Shown here piece by piece: positions 9,693 to 19,227 of a stretch of 64,000 bases of DNA. Every line of letters begins with the position of its first letter. Position 1 is the first letter of the stretch. The position numbers were made by a program, and so were the translations under genes. Origin of the DNA: Mucilaginibacter gossypiicola (GTDB lineage: Bacteria; Bacteroidota; Bacteroidia; Sphingobacteriales; Sphingobacteriaceae); assembly GCF_900110105.1 (NCBI RefSeq), contig NZ_FOCL01000003.1, forward strand, positions 310,001-374,000. Reading direction: 5' to 3'. The notes beneath the pieces were generated by a model that did not search any database, was not told the DNA's origin, and saw only the letters and a program-made list of their open reading frames with translations.

Positions 9693-10754
9693 ATGAGAAA
9701 GAAGATTTTCCTTGTTCTTAGTTCGCTTGGTGCAGGTGGTTCTGAGCGTGTTTACTGGCTGTTGTCTCAATATTTCAACAAACCCGATTATGAGGTAGTT
9801 GTAGTTCTGTTAAACGGAAACGAATGCAGTTTCTCTACAGAAATAGCAGGCATCAGGTTTGTAGATCTGAAAACAATAAAAGCTTCGCACTCATTTTTTA
9901 AACTCCGAAAACTGCTGAAAGACGAAAAACCATACGCAGTTTTTTCAACTACCGATCATATCAACATCCTGGTAGCCCTTGTATCTATGTTTGTTAAGGT
10001 GCCTAATTTAATAGCCAGGGCATCTAACAATCCGCAGCAAATGATGCAGTTTTATGGATTTAAAGCACGCTTTTACAATTACTTTTCAAGGTTTTTGTTT
10101 GTACGCTTTAACTCAATAGTTTGCCAGTCGGAAGAAATGAAACAAGCTATAGCCAGGCTTTATAACATTAACCTAAACAGGCTTATAGTTATCCATAACC
10201 CGGTTATTATAACAAGCGTAATAAAACCTCAAAACCAAATTTCCGGATTAAAGAGGCTTATTGCTGTTAACCGCCTTATCAAAGAGAAAGGATTGTTTCG
10301 CTTGTTGGAAGTTATGAAAGCATTGCCTCAAAACTACGTTTTAACTATAGCCGGCGATGGCCCGCTGATGAATACGTTAAAAGCAGAGGTGCAAAATATC
10401 GGTCTTAACGAACGTGTAAAATTTATCGGCGAGATTAAAAACGTTACCGATGTTATTTCTAAGCATGACTTACTGGTTTTAAGCTCTTTTACCGAAGGCT
10501 TCCCTAATGTAGTACTTGAATCGCTGTCAGTAGGTGTTCCGGTGGTTACATTCAGAGTTGGCGGCGTTAACGAACTGATAAAAGAAGGCTTTAACGGTTT
10601 CATAGCCGAACAAAATGATCTGTGCACACTACGCCAGCAAATTATAAGGGCATGCAATCAAACATGGCAGCATCCTAATATCAAAGCCGATATTATTGAG
10701 CGCTTTGGGCTCGATAAAATAGGGATGGAATATGAAACCTTGCTCGCTAATTAA
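9693..10754 (+). CDS. Glycosyltransferase family 4
   Basis: A 353-residue GT-B enzyme. The N-terminus has the glycine loop SSLGAGGSERVYW, the C-terminal nucleotide-binding domain has VNRLIKEKGLFRLLE and IAGDGPL, and the EX7E motif is in FTEGFPNVVLESLSVG followed by GGVNELI. It is probably cytoplasmic and membrane-associated. It is spaced 26 bases after the polymerase and 28 bases before the amidotransferase. Linkage specificity cannot be predicted. Confidence 0.93.
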   Translation: MRKKIFLVLSSLGAGGSERVYWLLSQYFNKPDYEVVVVLLNGNECSFSTEIAGIRFVDLKTIKASHSFFKLRKLLKDEKPYAVFSTTDHINILVALVSMFVKVPNLIARASNNPQQMMQFYGFKARFYNYFSRFLFVRFNSIVCQSEEMKQAIARLYNINLNRLIVIHNPVIITSVIKPQNQISGLKRLIAVNRLIKEKGLFRLLEVMKALPQNYVLTIAGDGPLMNTLKAEVQNIGLNERVKFIGEIKNVTDVISKHDLLVLSSFTEGFPNVVLESLSVGVPVVTFRVGGVNELIKEGFNGFIAEQNDLCTLRQQIIRACNQTWQHPNIKADIIERFGLDKIGMEYETLLAN

Positions 10755-10782
10755 GTAAAAACTAACCTATAACCTTTTTTGT

Positions 10783-12624
10783 ATGTGCGGCATTTACGGA
10801 TCAACAGTGAGATATGAGGATGATATCATATTTCAAAAATTAGCAAGGGCCGATTTCAGGGGCCCTGATTATTCAGGCTTTGAACGTAGCGGTCCGGTTA
10901 CCTTAGGTCATAACCGGCTGGCTATTGTTGATCTGGATCACCGGTCAGATCAGCCGCTTACTTATAGTCACCTTAAAATTGTATTTAATGGCGAAATCTA
11001 CAACTATAAAGCTTTAAGGGTAAAACTAACAGCCTTAGGTTACAGGTTTTTGACCGATTCGGATACAGAAGTAATTACAGCTGCTTTTCTTGAATACGGC
11101 GAAAATTGCGTAAGCCATTTCAACGGCATGTTTGCCTTTGCAATTTTTGACACGCGTACGCTCCAGCTTTTTGGCGCCCGCGACAGGCTTGGCAAAAAGC
11201 CATTTTATTATGCCCACAATGGCTTTGATTTTGAATTTGCCAGCCAGCCTTCACAAATATGTATCGGCAGGGATGTAACTATCAACGAACAAGCCATTAA
11301 CGAATATTTTATATGGGGATATGTTCCTGAACCCAAATCGGCCTGGAACGAAATAAAAAAGCTTGAGGCCGGACATTCATTTTGTTTTGATTGCAACACC
11401 GGCAATTTCAGGACAAAAAAATACTGGGAGCTGGATTTAATCCATACCGAACGCTATGAAGGATCATACCAGGAAGCACAGTCCGATTTAACCCGGCTGA
11501 TCACTAATGCAGTTGATATCCGTATGCATGCCGACGTGCCCCTGGGGGTATATCTTTCAGGAGGTATCGATTCATCGCTTGTTGCCGCCATGGCGTCAAA
11601 AAGCTATAAAAATGTAAAAACCTTCTGTATAAAATTTAGGGAAAAAGGCTTTGACGAAAGCGTTTTTGCACAAAAAATTGCTGATCATTTAAAAACAGAT
11701 CATCATACCATTGAGTGTAATAAAGAAGAAGGCCTTGAACTCATTGAGAGCTTCGGACGCTACTACGACGAACCTTTTGCCGACTCAAGCGCTATTCCGT
11801 CCCTGCTGTTAAGCAAATACACCAAAAAACATGTTACCGTGGTTTTAAGCGGAGATGGTGGTGATGAAAGCTTTTTAGGATACAGCAGATACAAGTGGTT
11901 TACTATGGTTGACCAGCTGTTTAAATGCCCGCTGGCCGTGCGTAAAAAGATAGCAGATTTAATAAGCATCTCCCCTAACTATCGCCATAAACTAATTGCG
12001 TTAGGCATCTGCAACCCGGAGATCAAATCACTTTACGGGCTTATGCTGGGCGGCCTTGAGTACTCCTGGCTCGAAAACCCTAACATCGGTTTACAAGTAC
12101 CGTTCATGGATATTTGGTCGTCCAAATCAACCAGCGTGCTTCAAAAACTATCGGCCTTCGATACAAAAACGTATTTAAATGGTGATATAAACACCAAGGT
12201 TGACCGGGGTACGATGGCTTTTTCATTAGAAGCGAGGGCACCGCTTATGGATCACCGGGTAGTTGCATTTGCTCAAAACCTACCCGACAGCTATAAGTTT
12301 AGATATGGCATTCAAAAAAGAATTTTGAAAGATATCCTATATCAATACGCCCCGGCTCAGCTGTTTGACAGACCAAAATCGGGCTTTACAATGCCGCTCA
12401 GTCATTGGTTTAGAAACGAACTGAAAGATCACGTAATGGACCATCTTTCCATAAGCGAGCTAAAAAACATCCCTGGTATTAATGTACAAAAATCATTTGC
12501 CATGATAAACGATCACATGAGCGGCAAATGGAACAGGGCTACACAGATCTGGAAACTGTTGGTGTTTACACAATGGTTAAAAGATCAGCATTCAAAACCA
12601 ATTTCAACATACCAGGTAGCTTAA
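10783..12624 (+). CDS. Asparagine-synthase-type glutamine amidotransferase
   Basis: A 613-residue two-domain protein. The N-terminal class II glutaminase domain starts MCGIYGS, so Cys2 is the nucleophile after Met removal, and HNRLAIVDL follows. The C-terminal synthetase domain has the PP-loop LSGGIDSS at about residues 258-265, and LSGDGGDE further on. By sequence alone this is AsnB, which makes asparagine from aspartate. Inside polysaccharide clusters, paralogues such as WbpS-type enzymes amidate uronic acids to uronamides. The uronate-forming dehydrogenase at the left edge makes that role attractive here, but it is inference. Length and both active sites look intact. Confidence 0.9.
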   Translation: MCGIYGSTVRYEDDIIFQKLARADFRGPDYSGFERSGPVTLGHNRLAIVDLDHRSDQPLTYSHLKIVFNGEIYNYKALRVKLTALGYRFLTDSDTEVITAAFLEYGENCVSHFNGMFAFAIFDTRTLQLFGARDRLGKKPFYYAHNGFDFEFASQPSQICIGRDVTINEQAINEYFIWGYVPEPKSAWNEIKKLEAGHSFCFDCNTGNFRTKKYWELDLIHTERYEGSYQEAQSDLTRLITNAVDIRMHADVPLGVYLSGGIDSSLVAAMASKSYKNVKTFCIKFREKGFDESVFAQKIADHLKTDHHTIECNKEEGLELIESFGRYYDEPFADSSAIPSLLLSKYTKKHVTVVLSGDGGDESFLGYSRYKWFTMVDQLFKCPLAVRKKIADLISISPNYRHKLIALGICNPEIKSLYGLMLGGLEYSWLENPNIGLQVPFMDIWSSKSTSVLQKLSAFDTKTYLNGDINTKVDRGTMAFSLEARAPLMDHRVVAFAQNLPDSYKFRYGIQKRILKDILYQYAPAQLFDRPKSGFTMPLSHWFRNELKDHVMDHLSISELKNIPGINVQKSFAMINDHMSGKWNRATQIWKLLVFTQWLKDQHSKPISTYQVA

Positions 12625-12639
12625 AACATTCTAAACCTT

Positions 12640-13371
12640 ATGATCCAGATTAACAACAGGGCTATGCGCATAGTTCCGTACACAGTTGTGTGGTTTGCCG
12701 CTAAGCCCAATTTATGGGGTTGCCTGTTAAAATATTATAAACAAAGTAAAAGCAGTGAAGCTGTTCCGGGATACCGCAAAGAGGATTTTTTCACCAAAAT
12801 AATTGATATAAACGCACCTGTACCTGCCATTGAAGCCAATTTTGATAAAAACACCTCATACGAAATACGCAGGGCCATTAAAGATGGGGTATCAACCGTA
12901 ATGGGTACGGGCATTAAACCGTTTATTGAGTTTTACAATGCATTTGCAGTTACCAAAGGCCTCAAAAAAATTAATAAAGAGTTTTATAAATACAAACCGC
13001 ACCTGTTTATCACCAAAGCGGTTTACCAGGATCAGGATGTTGTTATGCATGCTTACATCCGCGATAATTCGTCACAAAGGGTAAGGCTTTTACACTCAGC
13101 TTCTCTGTTCAGAAACGAAAACGATAGCCAGTTAAGGGCTGTTACAGGCCGGGCAAACCGTTTGCTGCATTTTGAAGACATCTGCTTTTTCAAACAGCTT
13201 GGCTTTAAAATATATGACCTCGGAGGCTACGCTTACAATACCGCTGATACCGAGCTTTTAAAGATCAACAAATTCAAAGATAGTTTTGGTGGAAGCCTGC
13301 TGCAAGAAACCGACTATATACCTATATCACTCACATTCCTGTCATTTCTAAAAAAAGTATTCCGACTATGA
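12640..13371 (+). CDS. GNAT/FemAB-like protein of the polysaccharide cluster
   Basis: A 243-residue protein with no signal peptide. The segment YEIRRAIKDGV (about residues 73-83) resembles the charged helix of FemAB-like transferases, and the C-terminal half (FKQLGFKIYDLGGYA, then INKFKDSFGGSLL) matches the end of GNAT/FemAB folds, where the chain closes with a lysine-rich strand after the glycine-rich loop. Such proteins in polysaccharide loci are thought to add an acyl or aminoacyl group to an amino sugar. The stop overlaps the next start by 4 bases, tying it to the beta-propeller protein. The function is tentative. Confidence 0.6.
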   Translation: MIQINNRAMRIVPYTVVWFAAKPNLWGCLLKYYKQSKSSEAVPGYRKEDFFTKIIDINAPVPAIEANFDKNTSYEIRRAIKDGVSTVMGTGIKPFIEFYNAFAVTKGLKKINKEFYKYKPHLFITKAVYQDQDVVMHAYIRDNSSQRVRLLHSASLFRNENDSQLRAVTGRANRLLHFEDICFFKQLGFKIYDLGGYAYNTADTELLKINKFKDSFGGSLLQETDYIPISLTFLSFLKKVFRL

Positions 13372-14285
13372 AAGATCTTCTCTCTGCACTTAATTCAATG
13401 GTTCATAAACTATTCTGTTATGATAAATGGAATATAGGTTACATATCACAATCTCCGGAAAACCTTATCCTCACCAAGCAATTAAACGGAAAAATTAACT
13501 GGTTAACAGAAGACAAGGCAGATTATGCTGCCGACCCGTTTACAGCAAATATCAACGGCCGTGTACATCTTTATTATGAAGAGCTTAATTTTTGGAAGGG
13601 CAGAGGCGAGATCATGATGACTGATGACATGCATTTTAAAAACAAGAAAAAAGTAAATGGCATCATGAAAGATGATATTCACCTCTCTTATCCTTACATG
13701 TTCACTGATAATGACCAGCTGTATTGTATCCCCGAAACAGGATCAGCCAAACAAGTCGCACTTTATCAAATAGATATGAACAATCCATATAAATTTGAAA
13801 AAGTTAGCGTGCTGTTAGAAGGTCAGCCGTTTGTTGACAGCTCGATTATACGGTACAACAACAAATACTGGCTTTTTACAAGTGTATCAGGTGAGCAAGG
13901 CGTATTGTACCTGTTTTATGCCGATAAGCTCGACTCGCCATTCAAGGCACATAAACAAAACCCAATAAGGGTGGCTTCAAACGTAAGCCGGTCGGCCGGC
14001 AGGTTATTCATAGTTGGGCAAAAACTTTACATGCCAAGCCAAAATCCAAAAAGGTGTTACGGAGGCTCTGTAATGATCAATGAAATAACCACTATAACCG
14101 AAACGGATTTTCAATACCATACTGCTTTTGAATTACTTCCCCAGGCACCTTATGACGAAGGTTTGCATACCATAAACTTCGAAAATGGATTATTGGTTGT
14201 TGACGGAAAACGCAAGGTATTTAGTGCCATGGGGCCTTTTAAAAAAGTATTCAGGAAGCTAAAGAATCTAAATAAGCCTAATTAA
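13368..14285 (+). CDS. Beta-propeller protein resembling the GINT1 N-terminal / GH43-like fold
   Basis: A 305-residue protein without signal peptide. Repeated aromatic and acidic segments (KWNIGYI, ADPFTANINGRVHLYYEE, SYPYMFTDNDQLYCIPETG, DSSIIRYNNKYWLFTS) have the blade spacing of five-bladed GH43/GH32-like propellers. The wording resembles the N-terminal domain of glucosamine inositolphosphorylceramide transferase-like proteins, which also occurs alone in bacterial polysaccharide clusters. A catalytic triad of the glycosidase type cannot be assigned with confidence. Its role in glycan synthesis is unknown. It is translationally coupled to the FemAB-like gene upstream and abuts the GT4 gene downstream with no gap. 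Confidence 0.6.
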   Translation: MKDLLSALNSMVHKLFCYDKWNIGYISQSPENLILTKQLNGKINWLTEDKADYAADPFTANINGRVHLYYEELNFWKGRGEIMMTDDMHFKNKKKVNGIMKDDIHLSYPYMFTDNDQLYCIPETGSAKQVALYQIDMNNPYKFEKVSVLLEGQPFVDSSIIRYNNKYWLFTSVSGEQGVLYLFYADKLDSPFKAHKQNPIRVASNVSRSAGRLFIVGQKLYMPSQNPKRCYGGSVMINEITTITETDFQYHTAFELLPQAPYDEGLHTINFENGLLVVDGKRKVFSAMGPFKKVFRKLKNLNKPN

Positions 14286-15356
14286 ATGCAGAACACCAAA
14301 CCGAAATTACTTTTTGTTTCGATTACCGATAAGGCAAACGGAGCTGAAAATATATTGCTGCAAGCGGCCCGTGCCAGTAGTGCCAGCCTGTTATTTTTAA
14401 AAAAGGTGGATAACGGCGGCTTAAACCTACCAGATGACCTGCACGTTGAATATGTGAGTACCGGAAGTATATTAAGTGGTTTTTGGGGGTTAATTAAAAG
14501 CTTAAGTAATTATCGCACAGATCATATAGTTTTCAGCACCCACCCCTATTTAAATGCTTACCTGGGTTTTTTAAAACGGATTGGTTATTTAAAATCAAAA
14601 CTTATAGTAAGGGAATGCTCTTCCGTTTTAACCCGTTATAGCGGTTTAAAAAAATTGAGCTACCAAATAGCCTACTGGCTTGGCTACCCTGGCGTAAATT
14701 TAGTAGTATGCCAAACCTGCAGTATGCGCGATGTTTTTGTTCAGCATCTGCCTTACATTGACAAGCAAAAGGTTATCATTCAAAAAAACCCTATTGATAT
14801 TGAACAAAACTTAATAAAAGCAGAAGCACCACTACCTGTAGCCGATAAAGGTGCCGAGTTCATTTGTGCAGCAGGACGGCTGATACCCGAAAAAGGATTT
14901 GACCTGCTAATTATGGCTTTTGATGAAATTAAGTCATCCCGCCCTAATCTAAAGCTGTTCATATTTGGCGAAGGCCCTGAGCAGATAACTCTTGAAAATT
15001 TAATCGGCGAATTAAAATTAACTGACAGGGTTATATTAAAAGGATGGATAGCTAACCCGATGCCTTTTTTTAAACATGCAAAAGCTTGTGTGGTATCATC
15101 AATAAAAGAAGGTTTCCCGAACGTGTTGCTGCAAATGATGATCCTAAACCCTGTTGTGATCAGCACCAACTGCGCAGGAGGCATTGACGAGATCCCCGGA
15201 ATCTATCTCGCCGAAGCCGATAATGTTAACTCATTAACAACAGCCATCAACAATGCACTTAACGCTAAAAAACATAACAAGGACTTAATAATGCAATATG
15301 TAGAAGACCGTACCCCCGAAATTTTTATCAAATCAATACTGAATGCACTGGTATAA
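14286..15356 (+). CDS. Glycosyltransferase family 4 with altered EX7E motif
   Basis: A 356-residue GT-B protein. The N-terminal sugar-acceptor domain begins with KLLFVSITDKANGAE, where a short variant replaces the usual GGAE loop. The nucleotide-binding domain has AAGRLIPEKGFDLLI and FGEGPE. The EX7E position reads EGFPNVLLQ, so the second glutamate is glutamine. The rest of the family architecture is complete. It starts on the base after the previous stop. It ends the tightly packed part of the cluster; the next gene is a small lipoprotein 56 bases on. Confidence 0.88.
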   Translation: MQNTKPKLLFVSITDKANGAENILLQAARASSASLLFLKKVDNGGLNLPDDLHVEYVSTGSILSGFWGLIKSLSNYRTDHIVFSTHPYLNAYLGFLKRIGYLKSKLIVRECSSVLTRYSGLKKLSYQIAYWLGYPGVNLVVCQTCSMRDVFVQHLPYIDKQKVIIQKNPIDIEQNLIKAEAPLPVADKGAEFICAAGRLIPEKGFDLLIMAFDEIKSSRPNLKLFIFGEGPEQITLENLIGELKLTDRVILKGWIANPMPFFKHAKACVVSSIKEGFPNVLLQMMILNPVVISTNCAGGIDEIPGIYLAEADNVNSLTTAINNALNAKKHNKDLIMQYVEDRTPEIFIKSILNALV

Positions 15357-15412
15357 ACCGGCCCCCACCTATACAAGTAGCGCAACAACTTTAACTAACT
15401 AAAATAAATTTT

Positions 15413-15853
15413 ATGAAAACAATTATTAAAACCATCCGAAATGTTGTGTTGCCTATAATAACAACCGCAGCTATGGTATCTGCATTTAGCAGCTGTAAAA
15501 AAGCTGAGCAGCCAACGCCAACCACGCCAACAACCACTACCGTTACGCCACAACCGCAAGACGAAACAATCAAAACAATAAGTTTGATAGGATTAAGGGT
15601 TGACAGTGGTTTTTGTTACAAAATTGGCTATGATTTGCCAGAAATTGGCGATTCAAACACCGCCCCAACGGTTTCAAAGCTCAGATTGTTTGAAAATGGC
15701 GTTGAACTGGGGCCGGCCCACTCTGTCCATCACGATATCCGTGCATTTGGGCTTGGACAATTTAGCCACTGGGGAAACACGCTGTACTTCTCAACGTCAG
15801 ACAATAGTGACCCGCTTACAAATGGGAGAAAGTACACTTATACCATGAAGTAA
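15413..15853 (+). CDS. Small lipoprotein of unknown function
   Basis: A 146-residue protein with a lipoprotein signal peptide ending at AFSSCKK (Cys near residue 25), a threonine/proline-rich linker (about residues 31-46), and a C-terminal compact domain containing ISLIGLRVDSG and GRKYTYT. No known domain was recognised. It interrupts the polysaccharide cluster between a GT4 and the uronate epimerase and is followed by a 214-base gap. It may be an outer-membrane or periplasmic protein linked to polymer handling, but only location suggests this. Confidence 0.7.
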   Translation: MKTIIKTIRNVVLPIITTAAMVSAFSSCKKAEQPTPTTPTTTTVTPQPQDETIKTISLIGLRVDSGFCYKIGYDLPEIGDSNTAPTVSKLRLFENGVELGPAHSVHHDIRAFGLGQFSHWGNTLYFSTSDNSDPLTNGRKYTYTMK

Positions 15854-16067
15854 AATTTATCTGGTCACACGCTCAAACTCTCGCAATTTGGTACACTTTT
15901 TACTCAGATAAATCTAATTACATCTACCTACCATTCCAGCTTCTATTCTGATTCTTTTTTGTGCAGGCATCTACCTTAAACCTGCTTAAGCGTTCGCGCT
16001 ACTATTTAACCAGTTAATCAACCGCCTTTTCTCACAAGGCTTTATTTAAACCTAATTTCACTTATTT

Positions 16068-17144
16068 ATGAAAATTTTAATCACCGGCACCGCGGGATTT
16101 ATTGGCTATCATTTAACCCAAAAACTTTTAACACGGGGCGATACCGTGGTAGGCATTGACAATATAAATGACTACTACGATGTAAAGCTAAAGCATGCAC
16201 GGCTGCATGACGCAGGTATCAATGTATCAGAAATAGCTTATAACAAACCGGTTGTAAGCACCAGGTATCCTAATTATACATTCATTAAGCTGGATATAAC
16301 AGACAAAGAAAATCTTGAACAACACTTTCGGGATCATAAATTTGATGCTGTTTGCAACCTGGCTGCGCAGGCAGGCGTACGCTATAGCCTTACCCACCCC
16401 GAAGTTTATATTGACTCTAATATCAAAGGCTTTTTAAATATCCTTGAGTGCTGCCGGCATTTTAGCATCGATCATCTTGTTTACGCCAGCTCGTCAAGCG
16501 TTTATGGTTTAAATAAAAAAATGCCTTTCAGCGAACATGAAATCGCCGACCATCCGGTTTCGTTATACGCAGCATCAAAAAAAGCTAACGAAATGATGGC
16601 CCACACGTACAGTCATCTATTTAACCTGCGTACTACAGGTTTGCGTTTTTTTACCGTTTATGGACCATGGGGCCGGCCAGACATGGCTTTGTTCATTTTC
16701 ACCAAAGCAATTTTAGAAGGTAAGCCTATCCAGGTTTTCAACAACGGCAACATGCTGCGCGATTTTACTTATGTAGATGACATTGTTGAAGGCATTATCC
16801 ATACTATTGATAAACCGGCAGAGCGTAACTATTTGTGGAATGCCAAAAACCCCGATCCCGCTACTTCATCTGCGCCGTTCAGGGTATTTAATATAGGCAG
16901 GGGCGCACCTGTAAACCTTCTTGACTTTGTTACCGAAATTGAAAAACAGGTAAATAAAACGGCAATTAAAACCTTAATGCCGATGCAGGACGGTGACGTA
17001 GCAGAAACCTGCGCTGATGTTTCAAATTTAGATGAAATGCTGAGCTACAAACCACAGGTTTCTGTCCCTGCAGGAGTTGAGCGGTTTATTGAGTGGTATA
17101 AAATGTACTATAATATCACTCCCGAGCCGGTTCTTGTTCATTAA
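16068..17144 (+). CDS. UDP-glucuronate/UDP-N-acetylhexuronate 4-epimerase-like SDR
   Basis: A 358-residue extended short-chain dehydrogenase/reductase. The NAD-binding GTAGFIG motif is at residues 7-13, followed by DNINDYYDVKLKHARL, characteristic of the UDP-glucuronate 4-epimerase group (LspL/Cap1J-like). The catalytic Tyr167 and Lys171 are in YAASK, and the conserved GPWGRPDMALFIF segment follows. It would interconvert gluco and galacto configurations of the uronic acid, perhaps the product of the dehydrogenase at the left edge (inference). It is separated by a 214-base non-coding gap from the lipoprotein gene and may have its own promoter. Confidence 0.9.
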   Translation: MKILITGTAGFIGYHLTQKLLTRGDTVVGIDNINDYYDVKLKHARLHDAGINVSEIAYNKPVVSTRYPNYTFIKLDITDKENLEQHFRDHKFDAVCNLAAQAGVRYSLTHPEVYIDSNIKGFLNILECCRHFSIDHLVYASSSSVYGLNKKMPFSEHEIADHPVSLYAASKKANEMMAHTYSHLFNLRTTGLRFFTVYGPWGRPDMALFIFTKAILEGKPIQVFNNGNMLRDFTYVDDIVEGIIHTIDKPAERNYLWNAKNPDPATSSAPFRVFNIGRGAPVNLLDFVTEIEKQVNKTAIKTLMPMQDGDVAETCADVSNLDEMLSYKPQVSVPAGVERFIEWYKMYYNITPEPVLVH

Positions 17145-17234
17145 AATCCCCGCTTCATTTGGTGCAGCACCATTTGAACAGTGTTAACCTTACCAATTAA
17201 ATCATCGCTTACAAACATTGCTTATTGTACTGTC

Positions 17235-18365
17235 ATGACAAGCAAAAAAGTGCTGATTGCCTGCGACTCAGCAAAGTCACTTATTGATTTTAGAGGCAAA
17301 TTAGTTGAGCTGATGCGGAAAGAACATACCGTGTATGTTTTTACCCCAACAATACCGCCAGATCAGCGCGCTAAACTTGCATTGTTAAACATAGTCGTTT
17401 TTGAAAATAGCCTTAATGGCAGTAATGTATCTGTTTTATCAGATCTTAAATATGCCTTAAGGCTTTACCAGCTCATAAAGCAATTAAAGCCCGACGTTTT
17501 TTTTCCATATACGCTTAAACCCGTAATATACGGAACCATTGCAGCCAAATTGGGTGGAGTAAAAATAATAACCCCAATGCTCTCGGGGCTTGGTTACAAC
17601 TTTGTGGCCGGCAATACGTCATTAACAAGCAAAATTACCCGCATACTACTTAAGTTCAGTCTCAGAAATAGACCGGGTTTGTCTGTTATATTTCAAAATA
17701 AAGATGATGTTCAAACTTTGCTTGATTTTAAGATCATATCAGCAAAGCATCAAACAACAGTTGTTAATGGTTCGGGGGTTGATTTAAGTCACTACACCCC
17801 TACCAAGCCGGATATGAATAATGTAAGCTTTATTATGGTATCCAGGCTCATTAATGCCAAAGGCATCCGTGAATATTTTGAGGCAGCACAAATTCTGTTC
17901 TTAAAGCATCCAGAAGTAACCTTCAAGCTTATCGGGGCTTATGATGATAATGTTGACGCCATTCATCCCGACTTGTTTTCGGAGATAAAGCACAGGAGTG
18001 TGATCAATTACATGGGCGCTGTTGACGATGTAAGGCCTTACATAAGTGGCTCATCTGTTGTTGTATTGCCTTCATATTACAGGGAAGGGGTTCCGCGGTG
18101 TTTACTTGAAGCCATGGCCATGGGACGCGCCATTATAACCTGCGATTCTGTTGGTTGCCGGGAAACTGTCGAAACATCGCCAAATAGTAATGGGTTTTTA
18201 ATACCGATAAAAAACACAGCCGAGCTTGTGAACAAAATGGAATACTTCATAACCAACAACCAGGCTATCAGCAGCTTCGGACAAAATGGATTGGCGTTGG
18301 CCAAGGAAAAATTTGATGTACACAAAGTAAACGCCAGGATGATGCAGATTATGGACCTGAATTAA
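17235..18365 (+). CDS. Glycosyltransferase family 4 (PglA/WbaV-like)
   Basis: A 376-residue GT-B enzyme counted from the ATG at 17235. The frame extends upstream to a GTG at 17181, but the added 18 residues are not family-like, while MTSKKVLIACDSAKSL is a normal GT4 start. Signatures are LSGLGYNF, VSRLINAKGIREYFEAA, and EX7E in YREGVPRCLLEAMAMG. The family adds N-acetylhexosamines or deoxysugars to the growing lipid-linked oligosaccharide. Confidence 0.9.
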   Translation: MTSKKVLIACDSAKSLIDFRGKLVELMRKEHTVYVFTPTIPPDQRAKLALLNIVVFENSLNGSNVSVLSDLKYALRLYQLIKQLKPDVFFPYTLKPVIYGTIAAKLGGVKIITPMLSGLGYNFVAGNTSLTSKITRILLKFSLRNRPGLSVIFQNKDDVQTLLDFKIISAKHQTTVVNGSGVDLSHYTPTKPDMNNVSFIMVSRLINAKGIREYFEAAQILFLKHPEVTFKLIGAYDDNVDAIHPDLFSEIKHRSVINYMGAVDDVRPYISGSSVVVLPSYYREGVPRCLLEAMAMGRAIITCDSVGCRETVETSPNSNGFLIPIKNTAELVNKMEYFITNNQAISSFGQNGLALAKEKFDVHKVNARMMQIMDLN

Positions 18366-18392
18366 TTAGCCGAAAAACCAATAATACAATAC

Positions 18393-19196
18393 ATGAGAAA
18401 TATACTTAATTACGGAGACAGGCATTTTGAAGATTTCCGCGTTGCCATGCGTGATTATGGGTGGGTTATTTTTGAAAATGCTTTAGACAATGATTTTGTT
18501 GCAACCATTAATGAGGATTTAAAGGAAGCGTACGTTAAACGACGAGCCATACAGGAAAAAAACGGAATAAGTGCCAACATGGCCGGCACGCTTCACCACC
18601 TTGTTGAAAAGCACAATTTCAGCCTGCCGTTTATTGAGAAAATGTATTGCGCAGATGAGATAGCTTATTTTTTAAGCGGGAATTATATATTGAATGGGTT
18701 TAACGCTGTAATACACGCACAGCAACAACACCCATACGTAAGTAACATGCACCGCGATGTACGCACCTTTATGGGCGATACCAAATTACTGGTGCAAATG
18801 ATAGTTACCCTCGATGATTTCACTACCGAAAACGGTGCTACTTATTTTTTATCCGGCTCTCATAAAACGGACATCAAGCCTAACGAAACTTATTTTTACG
18901 AACAGGCAGACAAAGCAGTAACCCCAAAAGGTAGTATTATTCTTTTCGACTCGAACATATGGCACGCTGCCGGCGAAAACAAAACGATCAAACAACGCCG
19001 GGCATTAACACTGGGTTTTACCCGCCCGTTTATTAAACCACAAATGGACTATCCAAGGGTTTTAGGATACGACTTTATTGATAAGCTTAGCGCTGATCAG
19101 CGGCAGGTGTTGGGTTATAACTCACGTATTCCCGAAAACCTGGACCAATACTATCAGCCCATTCATTTAAGAATGTATAAAAGCGATCAGGGATAA
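18393..19196 (+). CDS. Phytanoyl-CoA dioxygenase family protein (Fe(II)/2-oxoglutarate)
   Basis: A 267-residue double-stranded beta-helix oxygenase. The iron-binding HxD is in NMHRDVRTF, the distal histidine is in NIWHAAGEN, and a 2-oxoglutarate-binding arginine is likely in RRALTLGF. The family hydroxylates small molecules or sugar substituents using O2 and 2-oxoglutarate. In a polysaccharide locus it may hydroxylate an acyl or amino-acid substituent or a sugar (inference). It is followed after 31 bases by the divergent PLP-fold gene. Confidence 0.85.
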   Translation: MRNILNYGDRHFEDFRVAMRDYGWVIFENALDNDFVATINEDLKEAYVKRRAIQEKNGISANMAGTLHHLVEKHNFSLPFIEKMYCADEIAYFLSGNYILNGFNAVIHAQQQHPYVSNMHRDVRTFMGDTKLLVQMIVTLDDFTTENGATYFLSGSHKTDIKPNETYFYEQADKAVTPKGSIILFDSNIWHAAGENKTIKQRRALTLGFTRPFIKPQMDYPRVLGYDFIDKLSADQRQVLGYNSRIPENLDQYYQPIHLRMYKSDQG

Positions 19197-19227
19197 CAAC
19201 TTTATTTTTCACATTCAATTTACGGTC

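Noticed and set aside
17181..17234. GTG start giving 18 extra residues on the GT4 gene
   Set aside because: The extra residues are not family-like; ATG at 17235 gives a normal GT4 N-terminus.
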